Assembly: GCF_050753365.1 (NCBI RefSeq)
Contig: NZ_JBLZFY010000009.1
Location: 10,270 to 74,269 of the forward strand
From: Geminocystis sp050753365
GTDB taxonomy: Bacteria; Cyanobacteriota; Cyanobacteriia; Cyanobacteriales; Cyanobacteriaceae
DNA length: 64,000 bases
Reading direction: 5' to 3'
Part shown: positions 16,762-24,923 of the stretch, piece after piece
Layout: every line of letters begins with the position of its first letter
Numbering within the stretch: position 1 is the stretch's first letter
Made by a program: the position numbers and the translations under genes
Notes under the pieces: model-generated
The model's input: the letters and a program-made list of their open reading frames with translations, nothing else
Databases searched by the model: none
What the model was told of the DNA's origin: nothing

Positions 16762-17014
16762 TAGGGTTTGCTGAATAAATCAGAAGTCTATTAAAATCAA
16801 GGATTTAGACAAACTACATTACTAAAAAAGTGTGCAGTTTTAGCAATTTTTACTCAAAAAATGAGCATTTTTTACGGAATTTTATTTAAAACAACTTTGT
16901 AATTATATGTTGATACAAAGCCTCAAAACCTTGATTTTTGTCATTTATTCACTCTTCCCTTTTCCCTCTTCCCTCTTCCCTATCTTCATCAAAAGACTTT
17001 TTCAGCAACCCCTA
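16762..17014. mobile_element. TA-flanked miniature element (MITE-like)
   Basis: The ends are TAGGGTTTGCTGAATAA and, on the other strand, TAGGGGTTGCTGAAAAA (15 of 17 match). Both are flanked by the dinucleotide TA, as expected for IS630/Tc1-type insertion. No coding frame lies inside. The right half holds a CCCTCTT heptamer tract. The same right end (CATCAAAAGACTTTTTCAGC) recurs at 36340 and, altered, at 38303 and 59607; single ends are at 30255 and 46572. Confidence 0.6.
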
Positions 17015-17049
17015 ATTATTTATGATCCCCAAAAGGAGGTAATTGTCAA

Positions 17050-17391
17050 ATGGCTGAATTAGATTTTTATCGAGAAATAGTCGAAAAATTACTTCAAGAA
17101 TTTCATGATTATAGTAATTCTGGTAAAAATAATAGTGTAGAATCAGAGTTAATTTTAGATAGACAAAGAGATCATTATCTTTGGTTGGAGGTTGGTTGGC
17201 AAAATAATAAATACGTTTATGCCCCTTTTATTCATATTGATATTAAGGATGGTAAAATCTGGTTACAGCGTAATTTTACCGATGTTGATTTAGGCGAAAA
17301 ATTAATTGCTATGGGTATTAAAAAAGAAGATATTATTTTAGGTTTACATTCCCCTTTTATGCGTCAGTTTTCTGGTTATGGAGTGGCTTAA
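17050..17391 (+). CDS. xisI: XisI family protein (no XisH partner)
   Basis: A 113-residue protein of the XisI family (fdxN excision-controlling factor): YREIVEKLLQEF, ELILDRQRDHYLWLEVGW, FIHIDIKDGKIWLQRN and IILGLHSPFMRQFSGYGVA. XisI is normally encoded right after XisH, a putative endonuclease-fold protein; here no XisH is present and a miniature element lies directly upstream. AAAAGGAGG is placed 10 bp before the ATG, so translation should be efficient. Actual role outside heterocyst formers is unknown; the pair has features of a toxin-antitoxin module. Confidence 0.9.
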   Translation: MAELDFYREIVEKLLQEFHDYSNSGKNNSVESELILDRQRDHYLWLEVGWQNNKYVYAPFIHIDIKDGKIWLQRNFTDVDLGEKLIAMGIKKEDIILGLHSPFMRQFSGYGVA

Positions 17392-17434
17392 AATCAAATA
17401 GAATCCGATCTTAATTATGATTTTACCACTGTGG

Positions 17435-17453
17435 AACAGGCATCTTGCCTGTT
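17435..17453. repeat. hairpin AACAGGCA-TCT-TGCCTGTT
   Basis: A perfect 8-bp stem with a 3-nt loop sits between the convergent ends of xisI and the LptF/LptG-type permease gene. It lacks a U-run on either strand. ACAGGCATCTTGCCTGT is a common dispersed palindrome in cyanobacteria, so it may be a repeat that acts as a transcript end. Confidence 0.6.
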
Positions 17454-17454
17454 A

Positions 17455-18594
17455 TTAAGCAAAGTTAGGTTTAAATAGTAAATAAAATCCGATGAGAAAG
17501 CCTAAAATATTCGGTATCCATGCCGCCATGAAGGGAGAAAGTACACCAATTAAGCCTAGACTACCGATCATAAAACCAATAAAATAATAACCAAATACGA
17601 TCGAAACACATAATCCAAAACCCATTGCCTTACTCGCACTATTCGGACGACTCCCCAAAGAACTTCCCACTAAGGCAAAAATAATACACACAAAAGGAAA
17701 AGAGATTTTTTGAGCAGTGCGTACTTGAAACATTAACACCGTTTTTTCATCCCCTAATAGGCGTAATAACTTAATATATTCTTGAGATTGTACAATATTC
17801 ATCTCATAAGGATCTCTACTTTTTGAGGCTAATTCTAAAGGAGTTTTTGATAAAGGAATTTGAGTTTCTGTGAAAAAATATTCTTCTCCTCTTAACGGTT
17901 GTTCTTTAATATTATAAATTACTCCATTGAATAAATCCCACACTTGAGACTTATTATTCCATTGTCCTCTTTCCGAGACTATAACTTTATTTAATTGCTT
18001 TTTTTCGGTGTCTAAAATCGTTACAGACTTCATAGTTTCGCCATCAAAGGCTTCTGCATAAAACAGGGTTTTTAGTTCTTTTATTTCTTTTCCATTGTCT
18101 TGTTTAACGTTGATATATTCAGGATAAAAAATATCTTGTCTTAATAAAAATCTCCTTTGTTCGTTAAGTTGATCTACTAAAATTGTGGTAACTTTATAGT
18201 TAGAATTTGGAACGATTAGCTCATTAAAAATAAAAGTTAAACCCGTAATAAATACACTAAATATTAAAGCTGGTAGAATTAAACGAAAAAGACTAATTCC
18301 CGTACTTCTAAGGGCAATTAATTCATTATCACTACTCAAACGACTATAGGTAATTAAAGTGCTTAATAAAAGCGATATAGGTAAGGCATAGGCGATATAT
18401 TCGGGAATTTTTAGAAAAAATATTTCAATGGCAGAAATTACTGATAAGTTAGAATTAACTATTTTGTAACTTAAATCTGACAAAGTTGCCACTGCAACCC
18501 CCAAAGCAGAAAAAAGCGCTACCCCAAAACCAAAGGGTATTAATAATTCTCTTATCAAATAAAAATCCATGATTGAGAGTTTAAAAAGGCGCAT
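17455..18594 (-). CDS. LptF/LptG-type lipopolysaccharide permease subunit
   Basis: A 379-residue YjgP/YjgQ family protein of the LPS export ABC transporter (LptBFG). Six membrane segments are visible, three before and three after a large periplasmic domain: LLIPFGFGVALFSALGVAV, IAYALPISLLLSTLITYSR and LILPALIFSVFITGLTFIF first; ISFPFVCIIFALVGSSLG, FGLCVSIVFGYYFIGFMIG and the last at the C-terminus. The conserved LSSDNELIALRSTGIS loop contacts the LptB ATPase. Cyanobacteria often have one such gene, so it may serve as both F and G. Confidence 0.88.
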   Translation of the reverse strand: MRLFKLSIMDFYLIRELLIPFGFGVALFSALGVAVATLSDLSYKIVNSNLSVISAIEIFFLKIPEYIAYALPISLLLSTLITYSRLSSDNELIALRSTGISLFRLILPALIFSVFITGLTFIFNELIVPNSNYKVTTILVDQLNEQRRFLLRQDIFYPEYINVKQDNGKEIKELKTLFYAEAFDGETMKSVTILDTEKKQLNKVIVSERGQWNNKSQVWDLFNGVIYNIKEQPLRGEEYFFTETQIPLSKTPLELASKSRDPYEMNIVQSQEYIKLLRLLGDEKTVLMFQVRTAQKISFPFVCIIFALVGSSLGSRPNSASKAMGFGLCVSIVFGYYFIGFMIGSLGLIGVLSPFMAAWIPNILGFLIGFYLLFKPNFA

Positions 18595-18664
18595 TCAACT
18601 TACAATGATACATTAAACAAAGACTAATCCTGATTATAGTTGATAGTGGATTAGAGAGGGAAAA

Positions 18665-18874
18665 GAGTAAGGAGTAAGGAGTAAGGAGTAAGGAGTAGGC
18701 AGTAAGGAGTAAGGAGTAAGGAGTAAGGAGTAAGGAGTAAGGAGTAAGGAGTAAGGAGTAAGGAGTAAGGAGTAAGGAGTAAGGAGTAAGGAGTAAGGAG
18801 TAAGGAGTAAGGAGTAAGGAGTAAGGAGTAAGGAGTAAGGATTAAGGATTAAGGATTAAGGAGTAAGGAGTAAG
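18665..18874. repeat. 30-unit tandem heptamer array GAGTAAG
   Basis: Thirty seven-base units run without a phase break for 210 bp. Most are GAGTAAG; one is GAGTAGG, one CAGTAAG, and three consecutive units near the end are GATTAAG. Upstream of the permease gene and downstream of nothing transcribed toward it. This is the largest of the heptamer arrays here; such short tandem repeats are known in cyanobacteria and vary in number by slippage. Confidence 0.95.
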
Positions 18875-18983
18875 AATAATTTTTGTTAGATAATTAAGAA
18901 TAATAAGAATCAATAACAAAATGTATTTTTCAATAAGATTACTGATAAACTAAAAATTTTAGGGTAATCTATTAATCAAAGCT

Positions 18984-19298
18984 ATGGCTAAAAATAGGGA
19001 ACAAAATTTAGATAAATTTCAATTATCATTGTATTTAATGCCTATATTTGGACCTATTTGGGCATTAATTAATTTAAAACTTTTTGCTTATAATCTTAAT
19101 TCAGAACAGAAGAAAACTGGTAAAATCTCTGTAAATTTAGGCTTGGCATGGTTAATAAGTTATAGTACTTTATGGTTAGGTGGAAGTCTTACTTCTGATA
19201 TTCTATCCATTCGATTACTTTATTTTAATGGCATTCTGACCACTACTTATTTTTTGATTTGTTTAATTTTAATTACTCGACTTTGGAGTAAAAAATAA
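18984..19298 (+). CDS. small conserved membrane protein
   Basis: A 104-residue protein with about three hydrophobic segments: FQLSLYLMPIFGPIWALINL, NLGLAWLISYSTLWLGG and TTYFLICLILITRLW. It resembles conserved cyanobacterial membrane proteins of unknown function. It ends 43 bp before cbiT in the same direction and could share its transcript. Confidence 0.65.
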   Translation: MAKNREQNLDKFQLSLYLMPIFGPIWALINLKLFAYNLNSEQKKTGKISVNLGLAWLISYSTLWLGGSLTSDILSIRLLYFNGILTTTYFLICLILITRLWSKK

Positions 19299-19341
19299 AA
19301 ATCAACGTTTCTAATTATTTAGTTATCATTAGTTAATATTT

Positions 19342-19935
19342 ATGATTTGGCATTATAAAACACCCGGTATTCCCGATGAACTTTTTGAACGATTAGATGG
19401 TATTCCTTTAACAAAAAAAGAAGTTAGATTATTAATTTTATCGGCATTAAAGTTAGAAGAAAAATCTGTTATTTGGGATATAGGTGCTGGAACTGGTACG
19501 ATTTCGATCGAAATAGCTTTATTATGTCCTCAAACAAAAGTGATAGCTATAGAAAGAGACCCCGATGTGGCAAACTTAATTAGAAAAAATTGTAAGGTTT
19601 TTCAAGTAACAAATGTGGAAGTAATTGAAGGAAATGCTCCCGATTGTTTTGCCGATTTAACCCCTAAACCCGATCGAGTTTATATTGGCGGTGGCAAATC
19701 CGTCAAGAATATTTTATTAAAAGTATGGGATTATTTACCCCCCCAAGGCAAAGTAGTCGCTATGGCAAATAATTTAGAAAATTTGTATCAAATTTCCGAA
19801 GGGTTTGCACAATTACGGGCTTGTAATATTGAAGTCGTACAATCTTCCATTAACCGTCTAGAAACGAGAGGATTAAGCCAAGTTTTTGCCGCTATTGCAC
19901 CTGTTTTCATTTTAAGTGGCGAAAAAATCAGTTAA
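19342..19935 (+). CDS. cbiT: precorrin-6B C15-methyltransferase (decarboxylating part)
   Basis: A 197-residue SAM-dependent methyltransferase of the cobalamin pathway. The SAM site is VIWDIGAGTGTISIE; other marks are TPGIPDELFERLDGIPLTKKE-type N-terminus (seen as two segments) and RVYIGGGKSVKNIL. CbiT methylates C15 and decarboxylates ring C acetate of precorrin-6B. The separate CbiE half is not in the window. Length is right for a stand-alone CbiT. Confidence 0.92.
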   Translation: MIWHYKTPGIPDELFERLDGIPLTKKEVRLLILSALKLEEKSVIWDIGAGTGTISIEIALLCPQTKVIAIERDPDVANLIRKNCKVFQVTNVEVIEGNAPDCFADLTPKPDRVYIGGGKSVKNILLKVWDYLPPQGKVVAMANNLENLYQISEGFAQLRACNIEVVQSSINRLETRGLSQVFAAIAPVFILSGEKIS

Positions 19936-20124
19936 CAATTTTATCCCCAAAGAAAGTTAGGTTATACCCCTGAGAGGCATTGAAAAAAAATAGGTTATGT
20001 TTGACCATAAAATAAGCACTAAATGGAATTAGTTTGTTCATTGAAAACTGCTGTGCGACGATCGAAAATTTTGGGAGAAAATTTAGAGATGATATATGAA
20101 ACACTGACTAAAGGAGTAAAAAAG

Positions 20125-20694
20125 ATGGATGGTGTTAGGCAAAAAGCAACAGGCAAAAGGCAACAAACATTTTTAACCAACTCAAATTATTATTGGATTA
20201 GGTATAGTATTAGTTTATTGGTTATGTTGATACTGCCAATAGATAAGGTATTCGCCCATGGTACTGTAATTAATTATCATACGAAGGAATCGATCGAAAT
20301 TGAGGCTAAATTTGATAATGGCACACCGATGAAAAACGCTCAAGTCGTCATCTATTCTCCCGATAACCCGACAGAGGCTTGGTTAACTGCCTCTACCAAT
20401 GAGAAAGGAAAATTTATGTTTTCCCCTGATGTTTCTCAAGAAGGTAATTGGACTGTTAAAGTGAGAACCGCAGGACATGGTAATGTTATTAATATCCCCA
20501 TCGAATCTCCTGTTACCCAGACGGATAATCCACAATCTCAGGAAATCATAACATCTCGATCGACCTCGACACCTTCTATTAATGCTTCCTTGACAATGGC
20601 ACAAAAATTGATGATGGCAACTACTGGAGTATGGGGTTTTGTAGGTACAGCTTTATTCTTTTCTCGCAAAAAGATGGAAAAAAATGAACAATAA
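20125..20694 (+). CDS. exported protein with carboxypeptidase-regulatory-like domain
   Basis: The ATG at 20125 is chosen because AAGGAG lies 8 bp before it; in-frame ATGs at 20023 and 20089 are less supported. The 189 residues contain an N-terminal hydrophobic signal (YSISLLVMLILPIDKVFAHG), then a beta-sandwich (IEIEAKFDNGTPMKNAQVVI, and WLTASTNEKGKFMFSPD), and a C-terminal membrane segment (TGVWGFVGTALFFSRKK). So the domain faces the periplasm and is anchored at its end. The pattern resembles periplasmic parts of nickel/cobalt uptake systems, but no such transporter is near. Its N-terminus contains the repeat-like GKRQQ tract. Confidence 0.65.
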   Translation: MDGVRQKATGKRQQTFLTNSNYYWIRYSISLLVMLILPIDKVFAHGTVINYHTKESIEIEAKFDNGTPMKNAQVVIYSPDNPTEAWLTASTNEKGKFMFSPDVSQEGNWTVKVRTAGHGNVINIPIESPVTQTDNPQSQEIITSRSTSTPSINASLTMAQKLMMATTGVWGFVGTALFFSRKKMEKNEQ

Positions 20695-20726
20695 TCCCTA
20701 TTTTCCTAGCTTCATCACAAGATTAT

Positions 20727-21935
20727 TTAACCTTGATATACTCTACCTTTCCATTGTCCACCTTTACCCTTAAGGTGTCTTAATGCAGAATCGATCGTCA
20801 TCAAATTATATAATAAAGCGATAAAAGGTAATAAAAAACTATAGAAAAAAGGTAATTGATAAAGTTTGATCGTAGGGTAATAAGTCAACGTCATCAACAA
20901 CAGAATTACTATTGCCAAGATGATTAATCCTAGATTCAGAGTAATTAATCCCCAGCATAGGGCTACAGGAGCGATAAGATAAGTAATGATCATACCGATA
21001 ACAGTTCCTATTAACAACCAAAGAGAATAATTTAATTGTGTAAAAGCTGTGCGCGCCACCATATTCCAAATAGGACTTAGACGATCGTAAGTGCGTAAAC
21101 TAATGGTATCCTGAGTTAAGCCTAACCAAATACCATGATTTGGAGGTAAAGTTTCTTTAACTAATCGTGCGAGAGTGCAATCATCAATCAAAGCCTCCTT
21201 TAATGCTTCAATACCACCAATACGATTTAAAGCAGACTCCCGAATCAAAATACAACCTCCGGCGGCGGCGGCAATTTTTTGCTGAGAATTGTTAACAAGA
21301 GGGAAAGGATATAATTTTTGAAAGAAAAAAATAAAGGCTGGAATTAGGAGTTTTTCCCAAAAATTTTCACAACGTAATTTTACCATTAAAGACACTAAAT
21401 CTAGGTTATTTTTTTGAGCTTTTGCCATTAAGTTACTGATATTATTTTCCGAATGTTTAATATCGGCATCAGTAAATAAAAAATAATCAGTTTTAAAATA
21501 CTCTTTTGCCCAGGCAATTCCTTGAGACATTGCCCACAATTTACCACTCCAACCAGAGGGTAATGGTTTACCCTTTATAATTGTTAGTTGTTTTTTTGCA
21601 TTACTATTAATAGCTACTTTTTCTGCTATTTCTACAGTGTTATCTTCACTTTGATCATCCACTAATATTATATGTAAAGTGCCTTGATAATCTTGTGTTA
21701 AAAGAGAATTGAGACAAGAGGAGATACTTTCTGCTTCATTTCGTGCAGGAATAATCACTGTAATATTAGGAAAAGAATCTAAAGATAAAGGCTCTAAATA
21801 TTGATTACATAACCAAAAATTACCCCTTCCTAATACTAAATAAATCCAAATAATTAAGGAGAAAATTACTATAATTAACATTCTTTTTCTGAGCAAAATT
21901 TTCTCTATTTTATACCCTATTCTCTGCCTTATCAA
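20727..21935 (-). CDS. hpnB: hopanoid-associated glycosyltransferase HpnB
   Basis: A 402-residue GT2 enzyme. Marks of HpnB: NITVIIPARNEAESI, ILVDDQSEDNT, GKPLPSGWSGKLWAMSQG, DYFLFTDADIKH (metal DxD), AAAAGGCILIRESAL, ALIDDCTLARLVK and a C-terminal multi-span region ending RHLKGKGGQWKGR. An N-terminal membrane segment (LIIVIFSLIIWIYLVLG) is present. HpnB-type proteins are found in hopanoid loci; no squalene-hopene cyclase or other hpn gene is in the window, so the substrate is open. Confidence 0.85.
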   Translation of the reverse strand: MIRQRIGYKIEKILLRKRMLIIVIFSLIIWIYLVLGRGNFWLCNQYLEPLSLDSFPNITVIIPARNEAESISSCLNSLLTQDYQGTLHIILVDDQSEDNTVEIAEKVAINSNAKKQLTIIKGKPLPSGWSGKLWAMSQGIAWAKEYFKTDYFLFTDADIKHSENNISNLMAKAQKNNLDLVSLMVKLRCENFWEKLLIPAFIFFFQKLYPFPLVNNSQQKIAAAAGGCILIRESALNRIGGIEALKEALIDDCTLARLVKETLPPNHGIWLGLTQDTISLRTYDRLSPIWNMVARTAFTQLNYSLWLLIGTVIGMIITYLIAPVALCWGLITLNLGLIILAIVILLLMTLTYYPTIKLYQLPFFYSFLLPFIALLYNLMTIDSALRHLKGKGGQWKGRVYQG

Positions 21936-22075
21936 GAATGATAATGAGAAATAATACTACTTTGCCTTTTGCCTCTTGCCTTTCCTAATTCTTCATTTTT
22001 AATTTTTAAAACTTCGATCGATCTCTAATCTATAAGGTAAACTAAACATGAATAAATTTTTTCTTGATTGAATTT

Positions 22076-23017
22076 ATGAACAAACCATTGTCGAAGTTAA
22101 TAGGAAGTTCGATCGGACTTCTATTTTTGATGTTAACGCCTTTGCGTAGTGTCGCTCAAAATGCCCCAAAAGAGATTAATTTAGTAACAGGTAATGAAGT
22201 AGGAGAATACTATGCTATTGGTAGAGACATCGAAAAATTAGGCGAAAAACATAATTTAGATATAGATGTAATACCAACGAGAGGAGCATTACAAAATATA
22301 CACGATGTTTTTAATTATGACAGTGTCGAATTAGGTATAGTTCAAGGAGATGTATTAGGCTTTTTAAATACTTTTGCTAACTATGATGGACAAATTAGAG
22401 TCAAAGCAGAAAGTATCAGAAACGTGTTACCCCTTTTTAAAGAGCAAATTCACGTCATTGCCACTAAAGAGATTAAATCCATAGAGGATTTAGAGGGAAA
22501 AAGAATTTCTATCGGTGATGAAGGCAGTGGTACAAGTATGACGGCTTCCACTTTATTATATCAACTGGGAATCAAGCCCCAAGAATTACTTACTTATGAT
22601 ATAAAAAGAAGTATTCACGAGTTGCGCAATGGCAATATTGATGCTTTCTTTTATGTAGTAGGTACACCAGCAAAAGTATTGCAAGAGCAAGTGTTACCCG
22701 AAGACAATTTTCACCTTTTACCCGTCACTTTAAATATAAGTGCAGAAGATGAATTTTACTCTATGCTTTATACTCCCGTGACTTTACCTGCAAATACTTA
22801 TCCTTGGCAAACCGAAGCAGTAGAAACTTTAGCCATTCAATCTTTCTTGTTTACTGTAGAAACTGATGATTGTACTAAAGTAAGTCTAGTTGCGTCTTTA
22901 ATTCAAAATAATTTAGGATGGTTACAGGAAAACGGAAATCCTATCTGGAAGCAAATTGATTTAAAACCATTACATAACAAACAATTAACCAGAATGTCTC
23001 AATGTGTTAAACCTTAG
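22076..23017 (+). CDS. TAXI family TRAP-type solute-binding protein
   Basis: A 313-residue exported binding protein. ATG at 22076 is preferred over the TTG at 22064. Signal peptide: LSKLIGSSIGLLFLMLTPLR then SVAQ. TAXI marks: INLVTGNEVGEYYAIGRDI, ELGIVQGDVLGFL, IEDLEGKRISIGDEGSGTSM and ALFYVVG-like NIDAFFYVVGTPAK. Such proteins bind glutamate or dicarboxylate-like ligands for fused TRAP permeases. No TRAP membrane gene is near, so it may act with a distant permease or as a sensor. Confidence 0.88.
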   Translation: MNKPLSKLIGSSIGLLFLMLTPLRSVAQNAPKEINLVTGNEVGEYYAIGRDIEKLGEKHNLDIDVIPTRGALQNIHDVFNYDSVELGIVQGDVLGFLNTFANYDGQIRVKAESIRNVLPLFKEQIHVIATKEIKSIEDLEGKRISIGDEGSGTSMTASTLLYQLGIKPQELLTYDIKRSIHELRNGNIDAFFYVVGTPAKVLQEQVLPEDNFHLLPVTLNISAEDEFYSMLYTPVTLPANTYPWQTEAVETLAIQSFLFTVETDDCTKVSLVASLIQNNLGWLQENGNPIWKQIDLKPLHNKQLTRMSQCVKP

Positions 23018-23032
23018 TTAAGAGAATTAATC

Positions 23033-23632
23033 ATGAAAAATTTACATACATTAGCTTTAATTAGTGCCATTAGTGTTGGTTTTTTTGCTCAAGCCAATCC
23101 TGCTGCTGCTCAAAATAGAATTGTTTGCGAATCCTTTCGAGGTCGTTATAATTTCTGTAATGTGGATACTAGAGGCGGTGTCAGATTTGTGCGTCAACTT
23201 AGTAACGCTTCCTGTCGTCAAGGAAGTACATGGGGCTACGATCGAAATGGAATCTGGGTTGATCAAGGTTGTAGTGCCGAATTTGCCGTGAGAGACACAG
23301 GTTGGAATAATAACAATAACAATTGGAATAACAACAATAATAATACGGGGGGAAATGATACTGCGGCTATTATTGGCGGTGTGTTAGCCGTGGGTGCCAT
23401 TGCGGCAGCGATTGCTTCTGGTTCTGGTAATTCCTCCTCTGATGGTACAATAACTTGTGGCTCGGAAAGAGGTAATTATACTCGTTGCCCTGTGGATATT
23501 CGCCGTAATGATAGAGTTGTGTTACGCCGTCAACTCAGTAACGCTGGATGCTGGGAAGGAAATACATGGGGTTACGATCGAAACGGTATTTGGGTTGATC
23601 AAGGTTGTCGAGGACAATTTGAAGTCAGATAG
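23033..23632 (+). CDS. secreted protein with two DUF3011 domains
   Basis: A 199-residue protein with a signal peptide (ALISAISVGFFAQANPAAAQ). Two DUF3011 copies at about residues 28-89 and 141-199 share IVCES or ITCGS, FCNVD or RCPVD, RQLSNA, a Cys, WGYDRNGIWVDQGC and the ending F.VR. Six Cys pairs suggest disulfides in the periplasm. Between them are an Asn-rich linker (NNNNNWNNNNNN) and a Gly/Ala stretch (IIGGVLAVGAIAAAIASG) that could be a membrane segment. Starts 13 bp after the TAXI gene, so probably one transcript. Function unknown. Confidence 0.8.
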   Translation: MKNLHTLALISAISVGFFAQANPAAAQNRIVCESFRGRYNFCNVDTRGGVRFVRQLSNASCRQGSTWGYDRNGIWVDQGCSAEFAVRDTGWNNNNNNWNNNNNNTGGNDTAAIIGGVLAVGAIAAAIASGSGNSSSDGTITCGSERGNYTRCPVDIRRNDRVVLRRQLSNAGCWEGNTWGYDRNGIWVDQGCRGQFEVR

Positions 23633-23684
23633 TAATAAGAGAATGAAGAATGGAGAATGTAGAATTAAGAATGGAGAATTGAAA

Positions 23685-24407
23685 ATGGGATTGGTTTATT
23701 TATCTAAAAACAAAGTTTTAGGTTGTTTTTTTTCAGCTTTAATAGCAGATAATTTAATCAATAAAAGTGACTATCTGTTAGAGCAATTACCAATATTTTT
23801 AAACAATATAAATAAGTTTAATAATCTCACTAATTTTGAGGAAAATATAAGTTTTATTTCACTTTTTCCTTTGATTGTCTATAGTTATCAAAATGCTGAA
23901 ACTAAAGAGATAATTGAGCAATGGCAAAATCAACAACCAACTCTCGAAATTTTAGTTATTATAGTTAACCTTATTTTGAGTAAAAAATTAAATTTGAATG
24001 AGCCAATTAAGCAAATAATTAATCACCTAAACACTCAAGATTCATCTTTAATTAATAGTTTAGATAGGCTCGATCGAACTCTCTCAAATAAAGAAACATT
24101 AACGGTAATAGAGACTATATTTAAAGATAATTTTGCTTTAGAATCAGTAGCAATTTATCAGACTCTATATCTATTTTTTAGTAATCCCTACGCCTTAGAA
24201 AACTGTTTACAAAGAAGTCTTTATTTTTCCCAAAAAATCCAAGAAACGACTATTTTAACAGGATATTTATTAGGTTTATATCACGGTTATAGCAATCTAT
24301 CATCTGAATGGCTTAACACCATCAAACTCAACCCAAAAACTAAAGAAATAAAGACATTAACAGAAAAATTAGTTGCAAAATGGCAAGGAAAAATGGACAA
24401 TAAATAA
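23685..24407 (+). CDS. unknown protein, distant ADP-ribosylglycohydrolase look
   Basis: The ATG at 23685 gives 240 residues starting MGLVYLSKNKVLGCFFSALI. The frame is open further upstream, but that part runs through a GAATGAAGAATGGAG-type repeat and the end of the previous gene. All-helical composition, with GCFFSALIADNL at the start and GYLLGLYHGYSNLSSEWL near the end, recalls the ADP-ribosylglycohydrolase fold (GALxGD... and GxYxGxxxIPxxWL). The acidic metal-binding residues of active hydrolases are not seen, so it is probably not catalytic, or not a member. No confident function. Confidence 0.5.
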   Translation: MGLVYLSKNKVLGCFFSALIADNLINKSDYLLEQLPIFLNNINKFNNLTNFEENISFISLFPLIVYSYQNAETKEIIEQWQNQQPTLEILVIIVNLILSKKLNLNEPIKQIINHLNTQDSSLINSLDRLDRTLSNKETLTVIETIFKDNFALESVAIYQTLYLFFSNPYALENCLQRSLYFSQKIQETTILTGYLLGLYHGYSNLSSEWLNTIKLNPKTKEIKTLTEKLVAKWQGKMDNK

Positions 24408-24429
24408 AGAAAATAAAGCAATCCTTATA

Positions 24430-24459
24430 CTGTCATTGCGAGGTAACGAAGCAATCTCA
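24430..24459. repeat. dispersed palindromic repeat, cattgcgag family
   Basis: CTGTCATTGCGAGG followed by GAAGCAATCTC is a clear copy of the family also found near 890 and 27960. Intergenic. Confidence 0.6.
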
Positions 24460-24505
24460 CATAATTTCTAACACCAAAATATTAAAATTTGAATAATTAT
24501 AACCT

Positions 24506-24886
24506 ATGACAAAAACATTATCATTAACAGACATCGATAACGAATTATCAAAAAGAGATATACAGTTAGATCCCCACGGATACTTTATTATATACTTAAA
24601 CCGAGAAAAAGGATTAATTTGTGCAGATCATTACACCAACGCCATTAATGACAAGGGTTTAGCCGTTGATCCAGATACGGGAGAAGTCATCGCCTGTAAA
24701 GGCAGTAAACCTCGACAAGCAACCCAAACATTTACGGGAAGAACCGCTAAGGAAATTTGTGTTAATCTTTTGGAAAAAACCGAGCCTATACCCTTGAGTA
24801 TGTTCGATCATGCCTGTTATTTAGGGAGAGAATTTGTCCGTGCAGAGTATGCGTTAAAAACAGGAGAAGATTATATTCAAGATTAA
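24506..24886 (+). CDS. DUF4346 family protein
   Basis: A 126-residue protein with the DUF4346 pattern: LDPHGYFIIYLNREKGLICA, then DHYTNAIND, DPDTGEVIACKG and FTGRTAKEICVNLLEK. The family is found in cyanobacteria and as a domain beside dihydropteroate synthase-like proteins, but no function is proven. Cytoplasmic by lack of any hydrophobic segment. The downstream gene is convergent. Confidence 0.8.
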   Translation: MTKTLSLTDIDNELSKRDIQLDPHGYFIIYLNREKGLICADHYTNAINDKGLAVDPDTGEVIACKGSKPRQATQTFTGRTAKEICVNLLEKTEPIPLSMFDHACYLGREFVRAEYALKTGEDYIQD

Positions 24887-24923
24887 GTTAAGATTTAGCA
24901 GTTGAGCTACAATTTTTTAATAT

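Noticed and set aside
18665..18874. Array considered as CRISPR-like
   Set aside because: The units are directly adjacent 7-mers without spacers.
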